Of a stretch of 64,000 bases of DNA, positions 8,930 through 20,367 are shown one piece after another (within the stretch, counting starts at the first letter, position 1; the number at the start of each line of letters is the position of its first letter). Below the pieces are notes generated by a model that saw only the letters and a program-made list of their open reading frames with translations, was not told the DNA's origin and ran no database searches. This DNA is from Streptomyces sp. CB03234. Its GTDB lineage: Bacteria; Actinomycetota; Actinomycetes; Streptomycetales; Streptomycetaceae. The position numbers were made by a program, and so were the translations under genes. The stretch lies in contig NZ_LIYH01000004.1 in NCBI RefSeq assembly GCF_001905885.1, forward strand, positions 1 through 64,000. Direction: 5' to 3'.

Positions 8930-10795
8930 GTGAGAGCCGCGCCGACGATCCTGCATCTGGACATGGATGCCTTCTTCGCCGCCGCCGAGCAGGCGGCGAA
9001 GCCCAGTCTGCGCGGAAAGCCCGTGATCGTGGGCGGGCTGGGGCCGCGCGGGGTCGTCGCCACCGCCTCGTACGAAGCCCGGCGTTTCGGGGTGCATTCG
9101 GCGATGCCGATGGCGCAGGCGCGGCGGCTGGCGCCGAACGCCGCCTATCTGGTGCCCCGCTTCTCGCTCTACCGTGCGGTGAGCGAGCAGGTCATGGAGC
9201 TGCTGCGCGGGCTGTCGCCCCTCGTCGAGCCGCTGAGCCTGGACGAGGCCTTCGTGGACCTGGAGGCCGGTGGCTCGGCCCATGACGCCGTCGGCGCGCG
9301 GGCCGCCGGTGAGCAGCTGCGCAGGGACATCCACGCGGTCACGGGGCTTACCGGTTCGGTCGGCCTGGCCGGGTCCAAGATGCTCGCGAAGATCGCGTCG
9401 GAGGAGGCCAAGCCCGATGGGCTCGTGCTGATCGAGCCGGGCACGGAACGTGAGCTCCTCGGCCCCAAGTCGGTGCGGATCCTGCCGGGGGTCGGGCCGG
9501 CCACCGGAGAGCATCTGCGGCGGGCCGGGATGACGACGGTGGCGGACCTGGCGGCGGCGGGCGAGGACGAGCTCGTACGGCTGCTGGGGAGGGCGCACGG
9601 GGAGTCGCTGTACCGGATGGCCATGGGGTACGACGACCGGCCCGTCGTGGCGGAGCGGGACGCCAAGTCGGTGTCGGTGGAGGACACCTTCGACGTGGAC
9701 CTGCACGACCGGGTGCGGGTGCGGATGGAGGTGGAGCGGCTGGCCGAGCGGTGCGTGCAGCGGCTGCGGGGCGCGGGCCGGTCGGGGCGGACGGTGGTGC
9801 TGAAGGTGCGGAGGTACGACTTCTCGACGCTGACCCGGTCCGAGACGCTGCGTGGGCCGACGGACGATCCGGTGGTGGTGCGTGAGGCGGCGGCCCGGCT
9901 CCTGGAGGCGGTCGACACGACGGGCGGGGTGCGGCTCCTTGGCGTGGGCGTCACGGGGCTGGCGGACTACACGCAGGAGGACCTGTTCGCGCAGGCGGCG
10001 GCGGAAGCGGCGGAGCGGGCGGTTGGGGAACGGGATGCCGTGGAGCGGGCGGGGGCGGCGGGGGCCGGGGTCCCGGCCGCGCACAGTGGGGCCGGGGGCA
10101 CGGGCTCGGGGGAGTCCGGTGCCGTCGGCGGGCCCGGTGTGCCGGTGGGGCCTCCGGAGGTGGACGGGCGGGCCCGGCCGGGTGGCTCCGCGGGGGCGCC
10201 GCCCCGGCAGGGCGACGGGGTGGCCGCACCGCCGGCCGGCGAGTCGGGCGGGCGGCCGGAGGCGGCTCCTCCTGACTTGCGTGACCATGCCGGCCCTCGG
10301 CCGGGTGGCGGGCTGGGTGGGGCCGGAGGGGCTGACGATGGCGTTGTGGCGGCGGAGATCGGGCTGGGCGACCACGGGGGCCCGGGTGTCCAGGCGGCTT
10401 CCTCGGCGGGTGAGGGCCGTGTCGGCCCCGCCGGGGGCAGGCCGGTGTCCACGGCCGGTGAGGCCGGTGAGGCGGGCGGAACGGCCGGGCGCGCGGGTGC
10501 TGGGCCGGACAGCGCCAGGATGGCCGGTGGGGAGGCGCGGCGGTGGTCGGCCGGGGAGGACGTGCGGCACGCGCGGTACGGGGCCGGGTGGGTGCAGGGC
10601 AGCGGGCTGGGGCGCGTGACCGTGCGGTTCGAGGAGCCCGGTTCGGCGCCGGGGCGGGTGCGGACGTTCTGGGCCGACGATCCGGAGCTGGAGCCGTCGG
10701 ATCCGCTGCCGCTCGTGCCGGGTCAGTCGTCCTGGCCGGCGAGCTTGCCGAAGTCGCGGTCCGTGGAGGGGGGTGGCGGGAGCGCGAGGCCGTAG
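8930..10795 (+). CDS. dinB: DNA polymerase IV (Y family) with long low-complexity insert
   Basis: This error-prone translesion polymerase has 621 residues. Catalytic acidic residues are D11 in HLDMDAFF and D105-E106 in SLDEAF, followed by thumb helix-hairpin-helix and little-finger domains to about residue 360. Residues about 365-535 are an unusual Gly/Pro/Ala/Arg-rich tract, after which a conserved C-terminus (RHARYGAGWVQGSGLG) returns. The length is well above the usual 350-480. No beta-clamp motif was identified with confidence. The 3' end overlaps the convergent PRC-barrel gene by 73 nt. Confidence 0.92.
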   Translation: MRAAPTILHLDMDAFFAAAEQAAKPSLRGKPVIVGGLGPRGVVATASYEARRFGVHSAMPMAQARRLAPNAAYLVPRFSLYRAVSEQVMELLRGLSPLVEPLSLDEAFVDLEAGGSAHDAVGARAAGEQLRRDIHAVTGLTGSVGLAGSKMLAKIASEEAKPDGLVLIEPGTERELLGPKSVRILPGVGPATGEHLRRAGMTTVADLAAAGEDELVRLLGRAHGESLYRMAMGYDDRPVVAERDAKSVSVEDTFDVDLHDRVRVRMEVERLAERCVQRLRGAGRSGRTVVLKVRRYDFSTLTRSETLRGPTDDPVVVREAAARLLEAVDTTGGVRLLGVGVTGLADYTQEDLFAQAAAEAAERAVGERDAVERAGAAGAGVPAAHSGAGGTGSGESGAVGGPGVPVGPPEVDGRARPGGSAGAPPRQGDGVAAPPAGESGGRPEAAPPDLRDHAGPRPGGGLGGAGGADDGVVAAEIGLGDHGGPGVQAASSAGEGRVGPAGGRPVSTAGEAGEAGGTAGRAGAGPDSARMAGGEARRWSAGEDVRHARYGAGWVQGSGLGRVTVRFEEPGSAPGRVRTFWADDPELEPSDPLPLVPGQSSWPASLPKSRSVEGGGGSARP

Positions 10796-11088
10796 TGGTG
10801 GTAGAGCTGGAGCTCCTGCTCGGGGGAGAGGTGGCGGCCGACGCCGAAGTCGGGGGCGTCCTTGATCAGGGCGCGGTCGTAGGGGATGTGCAGGCCGTCG
10901 TCCGCCAGTTCGCTGGGCTCCAGCGGGACGAACGCGTCGCGGCTGAAGAGGCCGGTTCGTACGGCGGCCCACTCGGGGGCGCCCGTCGCATCGTCCAGGT
11001 AGACCTCGTCGATGGTGCCGATCTTGTGGCCGTTGCGGTCGAAGGCCTTGCGGCCGATCAGGCTGCGCGGATCGATATCGGTCTGCAC
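10723..11088 (-). CDS. PRC-barrel domain protein
   Basis: This 121-residue soluble protein begins with a PRC-barrel (DPRSLIGRKAFDRNGHKIGTIDEVYLDDATG) found in photosynthetic reaction-centre H subunits and RimM-like proteins. Streptomyces have several such stress-linked proteins of unknown function. The GTG start has GGAGGG 3 nt upstream. The 3' end overlaps dinB tail to tail. Confidence 0.88.
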   Translation of the reverse strand: MQTDIDPRSLIGRKAFDRNGHKIGTIDEVYLDDATGAPEWAAVRTGLFSRDAFVPLEPSELADDGLHIPYDRALIKDAPDFGVGRHLSPEQELQLYHHYGLALPPPPSTDRDFGKLAGQDD

Positions 11089-11204
11089 GGTCCCTCCAAC
11101 TGGTCGCAACCGCTCTGTAAACACTACGAAAGTGCACATCGGTGACGTCGGCCACTCGAGGGATCGGGCGTGGACCACGCTGGTAGGCTGGCAGACGGCC
11201 GCTG

Positions 11205-11416
11205 ACCCCGTGCGGGAGAGTCCTCCGGAGAAACCTTTCGGAGGCGCCGAAGGAGCAAATCCTCCCCGGAATCTCTCAGGCACCCGGTACCGCACGGATG
11301 AGGTCACTCTGGAAAGCAGGGCGGGCGTCGGACGGCATCCGCTCTCACCGACGGTGAAAGCCGGGCGGCACACAGGTGCGCCCGGTGAAGCTCTCAGGTT
11401 GAGATGACAGAGGGGG
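11205..11416 (+). promoter_or_regulatory. Tandem glycine riboswitch upstream of gcvP
   Basis: Two consecutive glycine aptamers precede gcvP. The first (about 11209-11316) contains GCGCCGAAGGAGCAA and CTCTCAGGCA; the second (about 11317-11416) contains CTCTCACCGACGGTGAAAG, CTCTCAGG and ATGACAGAG. These are signature segments of the glycine class, which usually turns on gcv genes when glycine is high. A TAGGCT hexamer at 11184-11189 suggests a start of transcription near 11196. Confidence 0.93.
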
Positions 11417-11481
11417 AGGCCGTCCGGGCACCCGCGCCGTGGTGCCCCTCGCAGGTCGTGACGACCAGGAGGCCTCCGCAG

Positions 11482-14370
<2,889 letters not shown>

Positions 14371-14381
14371 CCCGCAGAGGT

Positions 14382-14417
14382 AAGGGCCGGTACGGGATGA
14401 ATCCCGTACCGGCCCTT
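14382..14417. terminator. Terminator after gcvP
   Basis: A perfect 17-bp dyad (14382-14398 with 14401-14417) lies 12 bp after the stop. It sits between gcvP and the convergent DUF5999 gene and may serve both. Confidence 0.85.
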
Positions 14418-14440
14418 GTCGTGCGGTGGCGTGCCGTGCC

Positions 14441-14647
14441 TCAGGCGGCGGTCACGACCTTCGAGGTGCTCAGCGGCCGGTGCGGCGCGATGATCTGGCC
14501 GTCCGGCAGCAGTTCACCGGTGTCCTCGAAGAGCAGGACGCCGTTGCACAGCAGGCTCCAGCCCTGTTCCGGGTGGTGGGCCACCAGGCGGGCCGCCTCC
14601 CTGTCGGCGGAGTCGGCGGTCGGACAGGCTGGCTGGTGCTGGCACAT
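14441..14647 (-). CDS. DUF5999 family protein
   Basis: This 68-residue Streptomyces-type small protein starts MCQHQPACPTADSADREAA and has the conserved core HHPEQGWSLLCNGVLLFEDTGELLPDG. The three N-terminal Cys/His residues could bind a metal. The function is unknown. The start is set at the conserved MCQHQ; a longer reading frame to 14704 is less likely. Confidence 0.8.
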   Translation of the reverse strand: MCQHQPACPTADSADREAARLVAHHPEQGWSLLCNGVLLFEDTGELLPDGQIIAPHRPLSTSKVVTAA

Positions 14648-14898
14648 GGGTTGGTTCTTTCGCTGCGGTGTGGTGTGTGTCCTGCGGCTCGATGCGGTGT
14701 TCATGGCCGCCCCCCGTTGTGTCGGTCGGTCCGTTCCCAGTGTTGCCCCACGGGCGTCAATCCGCAGGGATTTCGCGGCAGCGCTTCCTCCTCCTCAATG
14801 ACGTGTCACCCGCCTGGATGGTTCAGGTCAACCACACCGTCCCTTCGGGTGGTTCGTGATGGCCGCACCGGGCTAGTCCGATAGGACTGGGGGAGTCA

Positions 14899-15492
14899 TC
14901 ACGCCGTTGACTCCAGCAGAGGTGGTGGCACCAGCCGCAGCGTCAGCACGGGCAGCAGGTCGGCGACGCGGTACGGCAGGTGCGCGGCGATTCCGGGGGG
15001 TGCGGGGGCCAGCGGGATCAGCAGGTCCGCGGGGGCCGGGGCGCCGGCGGCCGGGTCGGCCTCCGTGTCCTCGTGCAGCCACAGGGTCAGCATGTACAGC
15101 TCCGGTACGGACAGCAGGCGCGGCTGGTGGCCGGTCGCCATCGCCTCGGCCTGGCGTACGGCACGCTCCGTCGAGGCGAGATACGGGCCCTCGAAGAAGT
15201 GCGAGAACGCCCAGCCGTCCGGCGTGAGGATGGTGTCCGCGGCGGCGACGGGGCGGTCGCCGCCGCGGATCAGGAACCGCCAGCCGGCCAGTCGGGTACG
15301 CGGTGCACCGGCGGGCGGAACGACCTGGTCGCGCACGTCCAGTACGTGGACGGGCAGCGGGAGTTCGGGGCTCAGCGGTCCCTGGACGGACCGGAGAGCG
15401 GGCGTGTGGGCCTCGCGGACGGCGGGGGAACCGAGCGCCGCGAGGACACTGCGCAGGGCAGGCGCGGGGGCGGGGGAGACGTGGAGCGGCAT
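14899..15492 (-). CDS. Conserved hypothetical protein
   Basis: This 197-residue protein has no recognised family. It is soluble, with no signal peptide, and has a central segment AGWRFLIRGGDRPVAAADTILTPDGWAFSHFFEGPYLAST and a Pro/Leu-rich end. The ATG at 15492 has GAGAGG 9 nt upstream; an alternative start 7 residues earlier has no ribosome site. It is transcribed away from the GCS2-type gene. Confidence 0.7.
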   Translation of the reverse strand: MPLHVSPAPAPALRSVLAALGSPAVREAHTPALRSVQGPLSPELPLPVHVLDVRDQVVPPAGAPRTRLAGWRFLIRGGDRPVAAADTILTPDGWAFSHFFEGPYLASTERAVRQAEAMATGHQPRLLSVPELYMLTLWLHEDTEADPAAGAPAPADLLIPLAPAPPGIAAHLPYRVADLLPVLTLRLVPPPLLESTA

Positions 15493-16004
15493 GGTGGGTC
15501 GCCTCTCAGTCAAGAGACAGGGTGATGCGAGGGAAGGTGCGGACGGCAGTGTCAGCTTGGGGTCAGAGGGGGCCGATGGGCCGGGGCCGGGCGCGACTCT
15601 CTGCCTCGTTCGCGGAGTTTATACGACACGTGTTCACGCAATGTTTCCGCTAGCCGTCGGCGATATTACCGACAAGACCGAATCCGGTCTTTAATTTGCG
15701 GAGTTTCTGTGGATTTCCCGCACGGGCGGAGCCGCTGCCTGCGGCGTTGTCCGGCGCGCGGTAGGCCGAATGCCGCCGCTGTTTCGACCGGCTCGAGGCA
15801 CCGGCCCGACCCGTCACTCCGGGCGGAGACCGACGGTAACTGCGCGGCGCCTCATGCCTCCGGAATGTGCCCGGCGAACAACGTAACCAGCCTACCGTTC
15901 AAGCGCTGCTCGTGTGGGCGTTACAGATCAGTCCGGCTGGGCATTATCGTCCGTGACGCGAGCGGACGATGCCGCGCGCCACCCACTCGAGGAGGGACGC
16001 TTCG
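15493..16004. other. 512-bp divergent intergenic region without a gene
   Basis: The stretch 15600-15720 is less GC-rich than its surroundings and holds two dyads: GTCGG...CCGAC (15656-15673) and a 7-bp stem AAGACCG/CGGTCTT with loop AATC (15674-15691) followed by TTAATTT. The second looks like a terminator or RNA stem although both neighbours point away. Open frames on either strand lack coding character. Confidence 0.5.
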
Positions 16005-17531
16005 ATGGGGGAGAAGATCGCGGCAGGCGGCTTCGACCTGTCCGATCGGCAGAAGTACCGCAGGAAACTCCAGGAGTGCCTGACGGGACTGGAGCGACTC
16101 CTTGCCGACAAGAGGTTCGACCGGCCGCGGAATCTCGTGGGGCTGGAGATCGAGCTGAATCTGGCCGGCCCGGACGGCATGCCGCGGATGATGAATGCCG
16201 AGGTACTGGAGCGCATCGCGAGCCGGGATTTCCAGACCGAACTCGGAATGTTCAATCTGGAAGTGAACATTGCCCCGCACCGGCTCGGCGGACGAGTCTT
16301 CGATCAGCTCGCCGAGGAGCTGCGGACGGGCCTGGCGTACGCGCACCGCAAGGCGCAGGAGGTCGACGCCGGCATTGTGATGATCGGCATTCTCCCGACG
16401 CTCTCGCAGGACGATCTGGTGTCCGGGAACCTCTCGGACGTCGACCGTTACCGACTGCTCAACGACGAGATAGTCGCGGCGCGGGGCGAGGACTTCACCC
16501 TCGACATCGACGGCGTCGAGCGGCTCAGCTCCACGGCGAGCTCCATCGTGCCGGAGGCGGCGTGCACCTCCGTACAGCTGCACCTCCAGGTCACGCCCGA
16601 GCGCTTCGCCGACGTGTGGAACGCCGCGCAGGCCATCGCCGCCGTACAGATCGCGGTGGGCGCCAACGCGCCCTTCCTCTTCGGCCGCGAGCTGTGGCGC
16701 GAGTCCCGCCCGCCGCTGTTCACGCAGGCCACCGACACCCGGCCGCCCGAGCTCCAGGCGCAGGGCGTGCGGCCGCGCACCTGGTTCGGGGAGCGGTGGG
16801 TCGCCTCGGCGTACGAACTCTTCGAGGAGAACGTCCGGTACTTCCCCGCCCTGCTGCCGATCTGCGACGAGGAGGAGCCGCTGCGGGTCCTCGACGAGGG
16901 CGGCGTACCGTCCCTCCAGGAACTCGTCCTGCACAACGGCACGGTCTACCGCTGGAACCGGCCGGTGTACGGGGTCATGGACGGCGTTCCGCACCTGCGC
17001 GTGGAGAACCGGGTGCTGCCGGCCGGGCCGACCGTCGACGACGTGCTCGCCAACGCCGCCTTCTACTACGGCCTGGTGCGCGCGCTCGCGGAAGAGACCC
17101 GGCCCGTCTGGAAGCGGCTGCCGTTCGAGGACGCCGCCGCGAACTTCGACGCGGCCTGCCGGTACGGCATCGACGCCGAACTGCGCTGGCCGCGGCCCGG
17201 CCGGGGCGGCGGCGTCACGACGGTGCCGGCGGTGAAGCTGGTACGGGACGAACTGCTGCCGCTCGCGGCCGCGGGCCTCGACGCCTGGGGCGTGGAGCGC
17301 ACCGACCGCAAGCGGTACCTCGGGATCATCGAGGAGCGGTGCAGGCGCCGGATGAACGGGGCGTCCTGGCAGGTGGAAACGTTCCACCGGGCACTGGAGG
17401 CGGGGCTGGGGCGCGAGGCGGCGCTGGCCGCCACCACCCGCCAGTACTGCCGGCTGATGCGCCAGGGCCGGCCGGTGCACACCTGGCCGGTCGGGTTCCC
17501 GGGACGGCCGCCGGAGCAGCACGGGCGGTGA
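16005..17531 (+). CDS. Glutamate-cysteine ligase-like protein (GCS2 family)
   Basis: This 508-residue cytoplasmic protein belongs to the carboxylate-amine/GCS2 ligase fold; LVGLEIELNLAGPDGMP is the first conserved motif and GMFNLEVNIAP the second. Such proteins make gamma-glutamyl or related amide bonds. Streptomyces make mycothiol rather than glutathione, so the true substrate is open. AGGAGGG precedes the ATG at 16005. It stands alone. Confidence 0.82.
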   Translation: MGEKIAAGGFDLSDRQKYRRKLQECLTGLERLLADKRFDRPRNLVGLEIELNLAGPDGMPRMMNAEVLERIASRDFQTELGMFNLEVNIAPHRLGGRVFDQLAEELRTGLAYAHRKAQEVDAGIVMIGILPTLSQDDLVSGNLSDVDRYRLLNDEIVAARGEDFTLDIDGVERLSSTASSIVPEAACTSVQLHLQVTPERFADVWNAAQAIAAVQIAVGANAPFLFGRELWRESRPPLFTQATDTRPPELQAQGVRPRTWFGERWVASAYELFEENVRYFPALLPICDEEEPLRVLDEGGVPSLQELVLHNGTVYRWNRPVYGVMDGVPHLRVENRVLPAGPTVDDVLANAAFYYGLVRALAEETRPVWKRLPFEDAAANFDAACRYGIDAELRWPRPGRGGGVTTVPAVKLVRDELLPLAAAGLDAWGVERTDRKRYLGIIEERCRRRMNGASWQVETFHRALEAGLGREAALAATTRQYCRLMRQGRPVHTWPVGFPGRPPEQHGR

Positions 17532-17831
17532 GGCGGCCGGTGGTCGGGGCGGGCTGGGGCGTCCCGCGGCCTGGCGTGAGGCGGCCAGGCGGGCGGCGTG
17601 AGGGGGACCGGCGCGATCGGGTCGGGCGGGCGGCGAGAGGGGGCCCGCGTGATGCGGGTCGAACGTGATGTGGGCCGGGCGTGACGCGGGCCGGGCGGGG
17701 CGTGTGCCGGCCTGGATGGGTTCGTGGTGCGATCGTCGGGCAAGCTGTGACGTCCCATGGCGGTCGACCCGAGGCAGGTGTGCGCGTACGTGGCTGGATC
17801 TCTTCCCGCAGGGCCCGTGGAGGGCGTGGGG
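17532..17831. other. 300-bp gap, nothing recognised
   Basis: This is a GC-rich, G-biased stretch with loose repeats of GGCGTGA and GGGCCGG words. The first part of the reading frame from an ATG at 17757 uses codons rare in Streptomyces (TCT, CTT, GGA, AGG), so I treat it as non-coding leader. Confidence 0.5.
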
Positions 17832-18578
17832 GTGCGGACCCTGCGCTCCGAGACGGTGCTCGTCCTGGCACTCTCGCTCGGGGCGAGCGGGGTCTCCGCG
17901 CTGATCAGCTTCATCGGTTCGCTGACGAAACCTGGCGGTCTCAAGGACCAGGCGGCGACGCTGAACGGCTCGTACGCGCCGGGGCGGCCGTGGCTCGACC
18001 TGGCCTGGCAGCTGTTCGGGATCACCACCGCGCTGGTGCCCGTCGCGCTCGTGGCGCACCTGCTGATCAGGGAGGGCGCCGGGCTGCGGGCCATCGGCTT
18101 CGACCGCGGCCGGCCGTGGTCCGACCTGGGGCGCGGCGCGCTGATCGCGGCCGGTATCGGCAGCGCGGGCCTCGCCTTCTACCTGGTCGCGCGGGCCGTC
18201 GGAGCCAACCTGACGGTAGTGCCCGAGGCGCTGCCCGAGGTGTGGTGGAAATACCCGGTGCTGATCCTGTCGGCGGTGCAGAACTCCGTACTGGAGGAGG
18301 TCATCGTCGTGGGGTATCTGCTGCGAAGGCTCGGCCAGTTGGGCTGGAGCCCGATGGCGGCGCTGGTGACCAGCTCGGTGCTGCGCGGTTCGTACCACCT
18401 GTACCAGGGCATCGGTGGGTTCATCGGCAACATGGTGATGGGCGTGGTCTTCGTGCTGCTCTACCGGCGGTGGGGGCGGGTGGGGCCGCTGGTGGTGGCG
18501 CACGCGCTGCTCGACATCGTGGCGTTCGTCGGGTACGCGCTGCTGGCGGGCAGGGTGGGGTGGTTGCCCACGGCGTGA
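17832..18578 (+). CDS. CPBP family intramembrane metalloprotease
   Basis: This 248-residue protein has about seven to eight membrane helices. The CAAX/Abi motif appears as EEVIVVGYLLRRL (the first glutamate pair) and, later, RGSYHLYQG with the catalytic histidine; the usual arginine after EExxx is replaced, reading EEVIVVGYL. Members process or protect peptides, including bacteriocin immunity. The GTG at 17832 is chosen for GGAGGG 7 nt upstream; an ATG at 17757 would add 25 residues. Confidence 0.8.
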   Translation: MRTLRSETVLVLALSLGASGVSALISFIGSLTKPGGLKDQAATLNGSYAPGRPWLDLAWQLFGITTALVPVALVAHLLIREGAGLRAIGFDRGRPWSDLGRGALIAAGIGSAGLAFYLVARAVGANLTVVPEALPEVWWKYPVLILSAVQNSVLEEVIVVGYLLRRLGQLGWSPMAALVTSSVLRGSYHLYQGIGGFIGNMVMGVVFVLLYRRWGRVGPLVVAHALLDIVAFVGYALLAGRVGWLPTA

Positions 18579-18597
18579 GGCGGTGAGGCGGTGAGGG

Positions 18598-18637
18598 GCG
18601 AAGGGGGCGTACGGAACTCTCCGTACGCCCCCTTCGC
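18598..18637. terminator. Bidirectional terminator between CPBP and PhzF genes
   Basis: A perfect 18-bp inverted repeat (18598-18615 with 18620-18637) with an ACTC loop lies between two convergent stops, serving both strands. Confidence 0.9.
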
Positions 18638-18653
18638 CTGTGTTGGCCGGGCC

Positions 18654-19463
18654 TTACGCCAGCAGGTCGCCCTCGATGACCGTCACCGCGTTCCCGGTCA
18701 GCAGTGTCCGCTCACCACGCAGGGTCGTGCGCACCACCCCGGTGCGGGCGCCGCCCTGCAGGCCGGTCAGCTCGTCGCGGCCGAGGCGGGCCGACCAGAA
18801 GGGCGCGAGGGCGGTGTGCGCGCTGCCCGTCACCGGGTCCTCGTCGATGCCGACGGCGGGGAAGAAGCAGCGGGAGACGAAGTCGTACCCGCGCCCGGGG
18901 TCCTCGGCGGCGGCCGTGGCGATGACGCCCCGGTCCGACATGGTCGCCAGGGCCGCGAGGTCCGGCGCGAGGGACCGTACGGACTGTTCGTCGCGCAGCT
19001 CGACCAGCAGGTCTCCGATGTGCGGGGCGGTGTCGTGGACGGCGACGACGTCCACGCCGAGCGCCTTCGCGAGCCCCTCCGGTGTGGGGACGGGAGTCAG
19101 GGGGGAGGTCGGGAAGTCCATCGTGATGGAGCCGTCCCCGGCCGCGGTGGCGGAGAGGATGCCGCACCGCGCGCTGAAGCGGACGGTGCCGGTCGCGCGG
19201 CCGGTGGTGTGCAGGACGTGCGCGGTGGCGAGCGTGGCATGGCCGCACATGTCCACCTCGGTCACCGGGGTGAGCCAGCGCAGCGCCCAGTCGGCCTCGC
19301 CGCCCGGGGGCAGCGGGTGGGCGAAGGCCGTCTCGGAGAGGTTGACCTCCGCGGCGACCTTCTGGAGCCAGTGGTCGTCCGGGAAGGCGTCCAGGAGCAC
19401 GACTCCTGCCGGATTGCCGGAGAAGGGGCGATCGGTGAAGGCGTCGACGATTCGAATCCGCAT
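18654..19463 (-). CDS. PhzF family isomerase/epimerase
   Basis: This 269-residue protein matches the PhzF/DapF-like fold: MRIRIVDAFTDRPFSGNPAGVV, then E45 in NLSETAFA, MCGHATLATAHVL and DEDPVTGSAHTALAP. PhzF of Pseudomonas isomerises a phenazine precursor; most chromosomal members act on unknown substrates, and no phenazine genes are near. TACGGT on the minus strand ends 6 nt before the ATG, so it is probably leaderless. Confidence 0.9.
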   Translation of the reverse strand: MRIRIVDAFTDRPFSGNPAGVVLLDAFPDDHWLQKVAAEVNLSETAFAHPLPPGGEADWALRWLTPVTEVDMCGHATLATAHVLHTTGRATGTVRFSARCGILSATAAGDGSITMDFPTSPLTPVPTPEGLAKALGVDVVAVHDTAPHIGDLLVELRDEQSVRSLAPDLAALATMSDRGVIATAAAEDPGRGYDFVSRCFFPAVGIDEDPVTGSAHTALAPFWSARLGRDELTGLQGGARTGVVRTTLRGERTLLTGNAVTVIEGDLLA

Positions 19464-19584
19464 GCCCCGACCGTAGGGGTGGGGCTACGCACCCGGCCAA
19501 GGCCAATTCGAGGTGGCTGGCCCTGTCCGGCCCTGCCTGGCCCGGTTGGTCACGAATCGATTGCTCAGCGAGCTGTTCCGATAT

Positions 19585-19614
19585 ATCGTTGAAGTATCGC
19601 GACAGATCAACGAT
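19585..19614 (+). promoter_or_regulatory. Probable PadR operator
   Basis: ATCGTTGA (19585-19592) and TCAACGAT (19607-19614) form a perfect 8-bp dyad with a 14-bp gap, overlapping the palindrome CGATATATCG (19579-19588). It ends 16 bp before the PadR start codon, so autoregulation is likely. Confidence 0.65.
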
Positions 19615-19630
19615 GGAAGGAGCGTACGAG

Positions 19631-20257
19631 ATGCGTGCGCATGGGAACTGTGGGCCCGGCCATCGAGGCTGGGGCGGCGACCGCCAGGGGGACTTCGAGG
19701 GGCGGCGCGGCGCTTTCGGTCCGTTCGGGCCGGGATTCGGCGGTGGGCCCTTCGGTGGGGGACCGTTCGGGGGCGGCCCCTTCGGCGGTGGGCGTGGACG
19801 CGGAGGCGGCCGGGGGCGGGCCCGGCGCGGTGATGTGCGCGCCTCGATCCTCGCGCTGCTGAAGGACCGTCCGATGCACGGCTACGAGATGATCCAGGAG
19901 ATCGCCGAGCGCAGCGGCGGAGCCTGGCGGCCCAGCCCCGGCTCGGTCTACCCGACCCTCCAGCTCCTGGAGGACGAGGACCTGATCGCCAGCCGCAGCG
20001 AGGGCGGCAAGAAGCTGTTCACGCTCACCGATACGGGGCGCGCCGAGGCCGACGCGGGGCCGGACGCCCCGTGGGAAGAGGCGGGGCGCGGCGTCGACTG
20101 GGAGGCCATGCACGAGATCCGGCAGGCCGGTGTCGGACTGTTCGAGGCGTTCGGGCAGGTCTGGAAGACCGGCGACGCCGACCAGCGGCAGAAGGCGCTG
20201 GCCGTCATCAACGACGCCCGCAAGAAGCTCTACCTGATCCTGGCCGACGAGCACTGA
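19631..20257 (+). CDS. PadR family transcriptional regulator with glycine-rich N-terminus
   Basis: This 208-residue repressor-type protein has a PadR winged helix at about residues 70-145 (ASILALLKDRPMHGYEMIQEI, then PSPGSVYPTLQLLEDEDLI) and a C-terminal helix for dimerisation. Residues 30-62 are a low-complexity tract with three FGGGP copies, plus an Arg/Gly linker. AAGGAG precedes the ATG. No obvious target gene is divergent from it. Confidence 0.9.
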   Translation: MRAHGNCGPGHRGWGGDRQGDFEGRRGAFGPFGPGFGGGPFGGGPFGGGPFGGGRGRGGGRGRARRGDVRASILALLKDRPMHGYEMIQEIAERSGGAWRPSPGSVYPTLQLLEDEDLIASRSEGGKKLFTLTDTGRAEADAGPDAPWEEAGRGVDWEAMHEIRQAGVGLFEAFGQVWKTGDADQRQKALAVINDARKKLYLILADEH

Positions 20258-20304
20258 GCCGTCGGCGCCAGGCCTTCCCGGGTCCCGTGGGGTGTGCCAC
20301 GGGG

Positions 20305-20366
20305 CCCGTGGTGTGTCCCGGTCCCGTGGTGTGTCCCGGACCCGTGGTGTGCCCCGGACCCGTGGC
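20305..20366. repeat. 18-bp tandem repeat, 3.5 copies
   Basis: Units at 20305-20322, 20323-20340 and 20341-20358 follow CCCGTGGTGTGTCCCGGA with single-base changes; a partial copy reaches the stop of the convergent SRPBCC gene. It fills the space between convergent ends. Confidence 0.8.
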
Positions 20367-20367
20367 G

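Noticed and set aside
15921..18503. 860-codon minus-strand frame
   Set aside because: Antisense to the GCS2-type and CPBP genes; product is repetitive His/Arg/Pro.
18654..19463. Phenazine biosynthesis cluster because of PhzF
   Set aside because: No other phz gene in the window; most chromosomal PhzF proteins are unrelated to phenazines.
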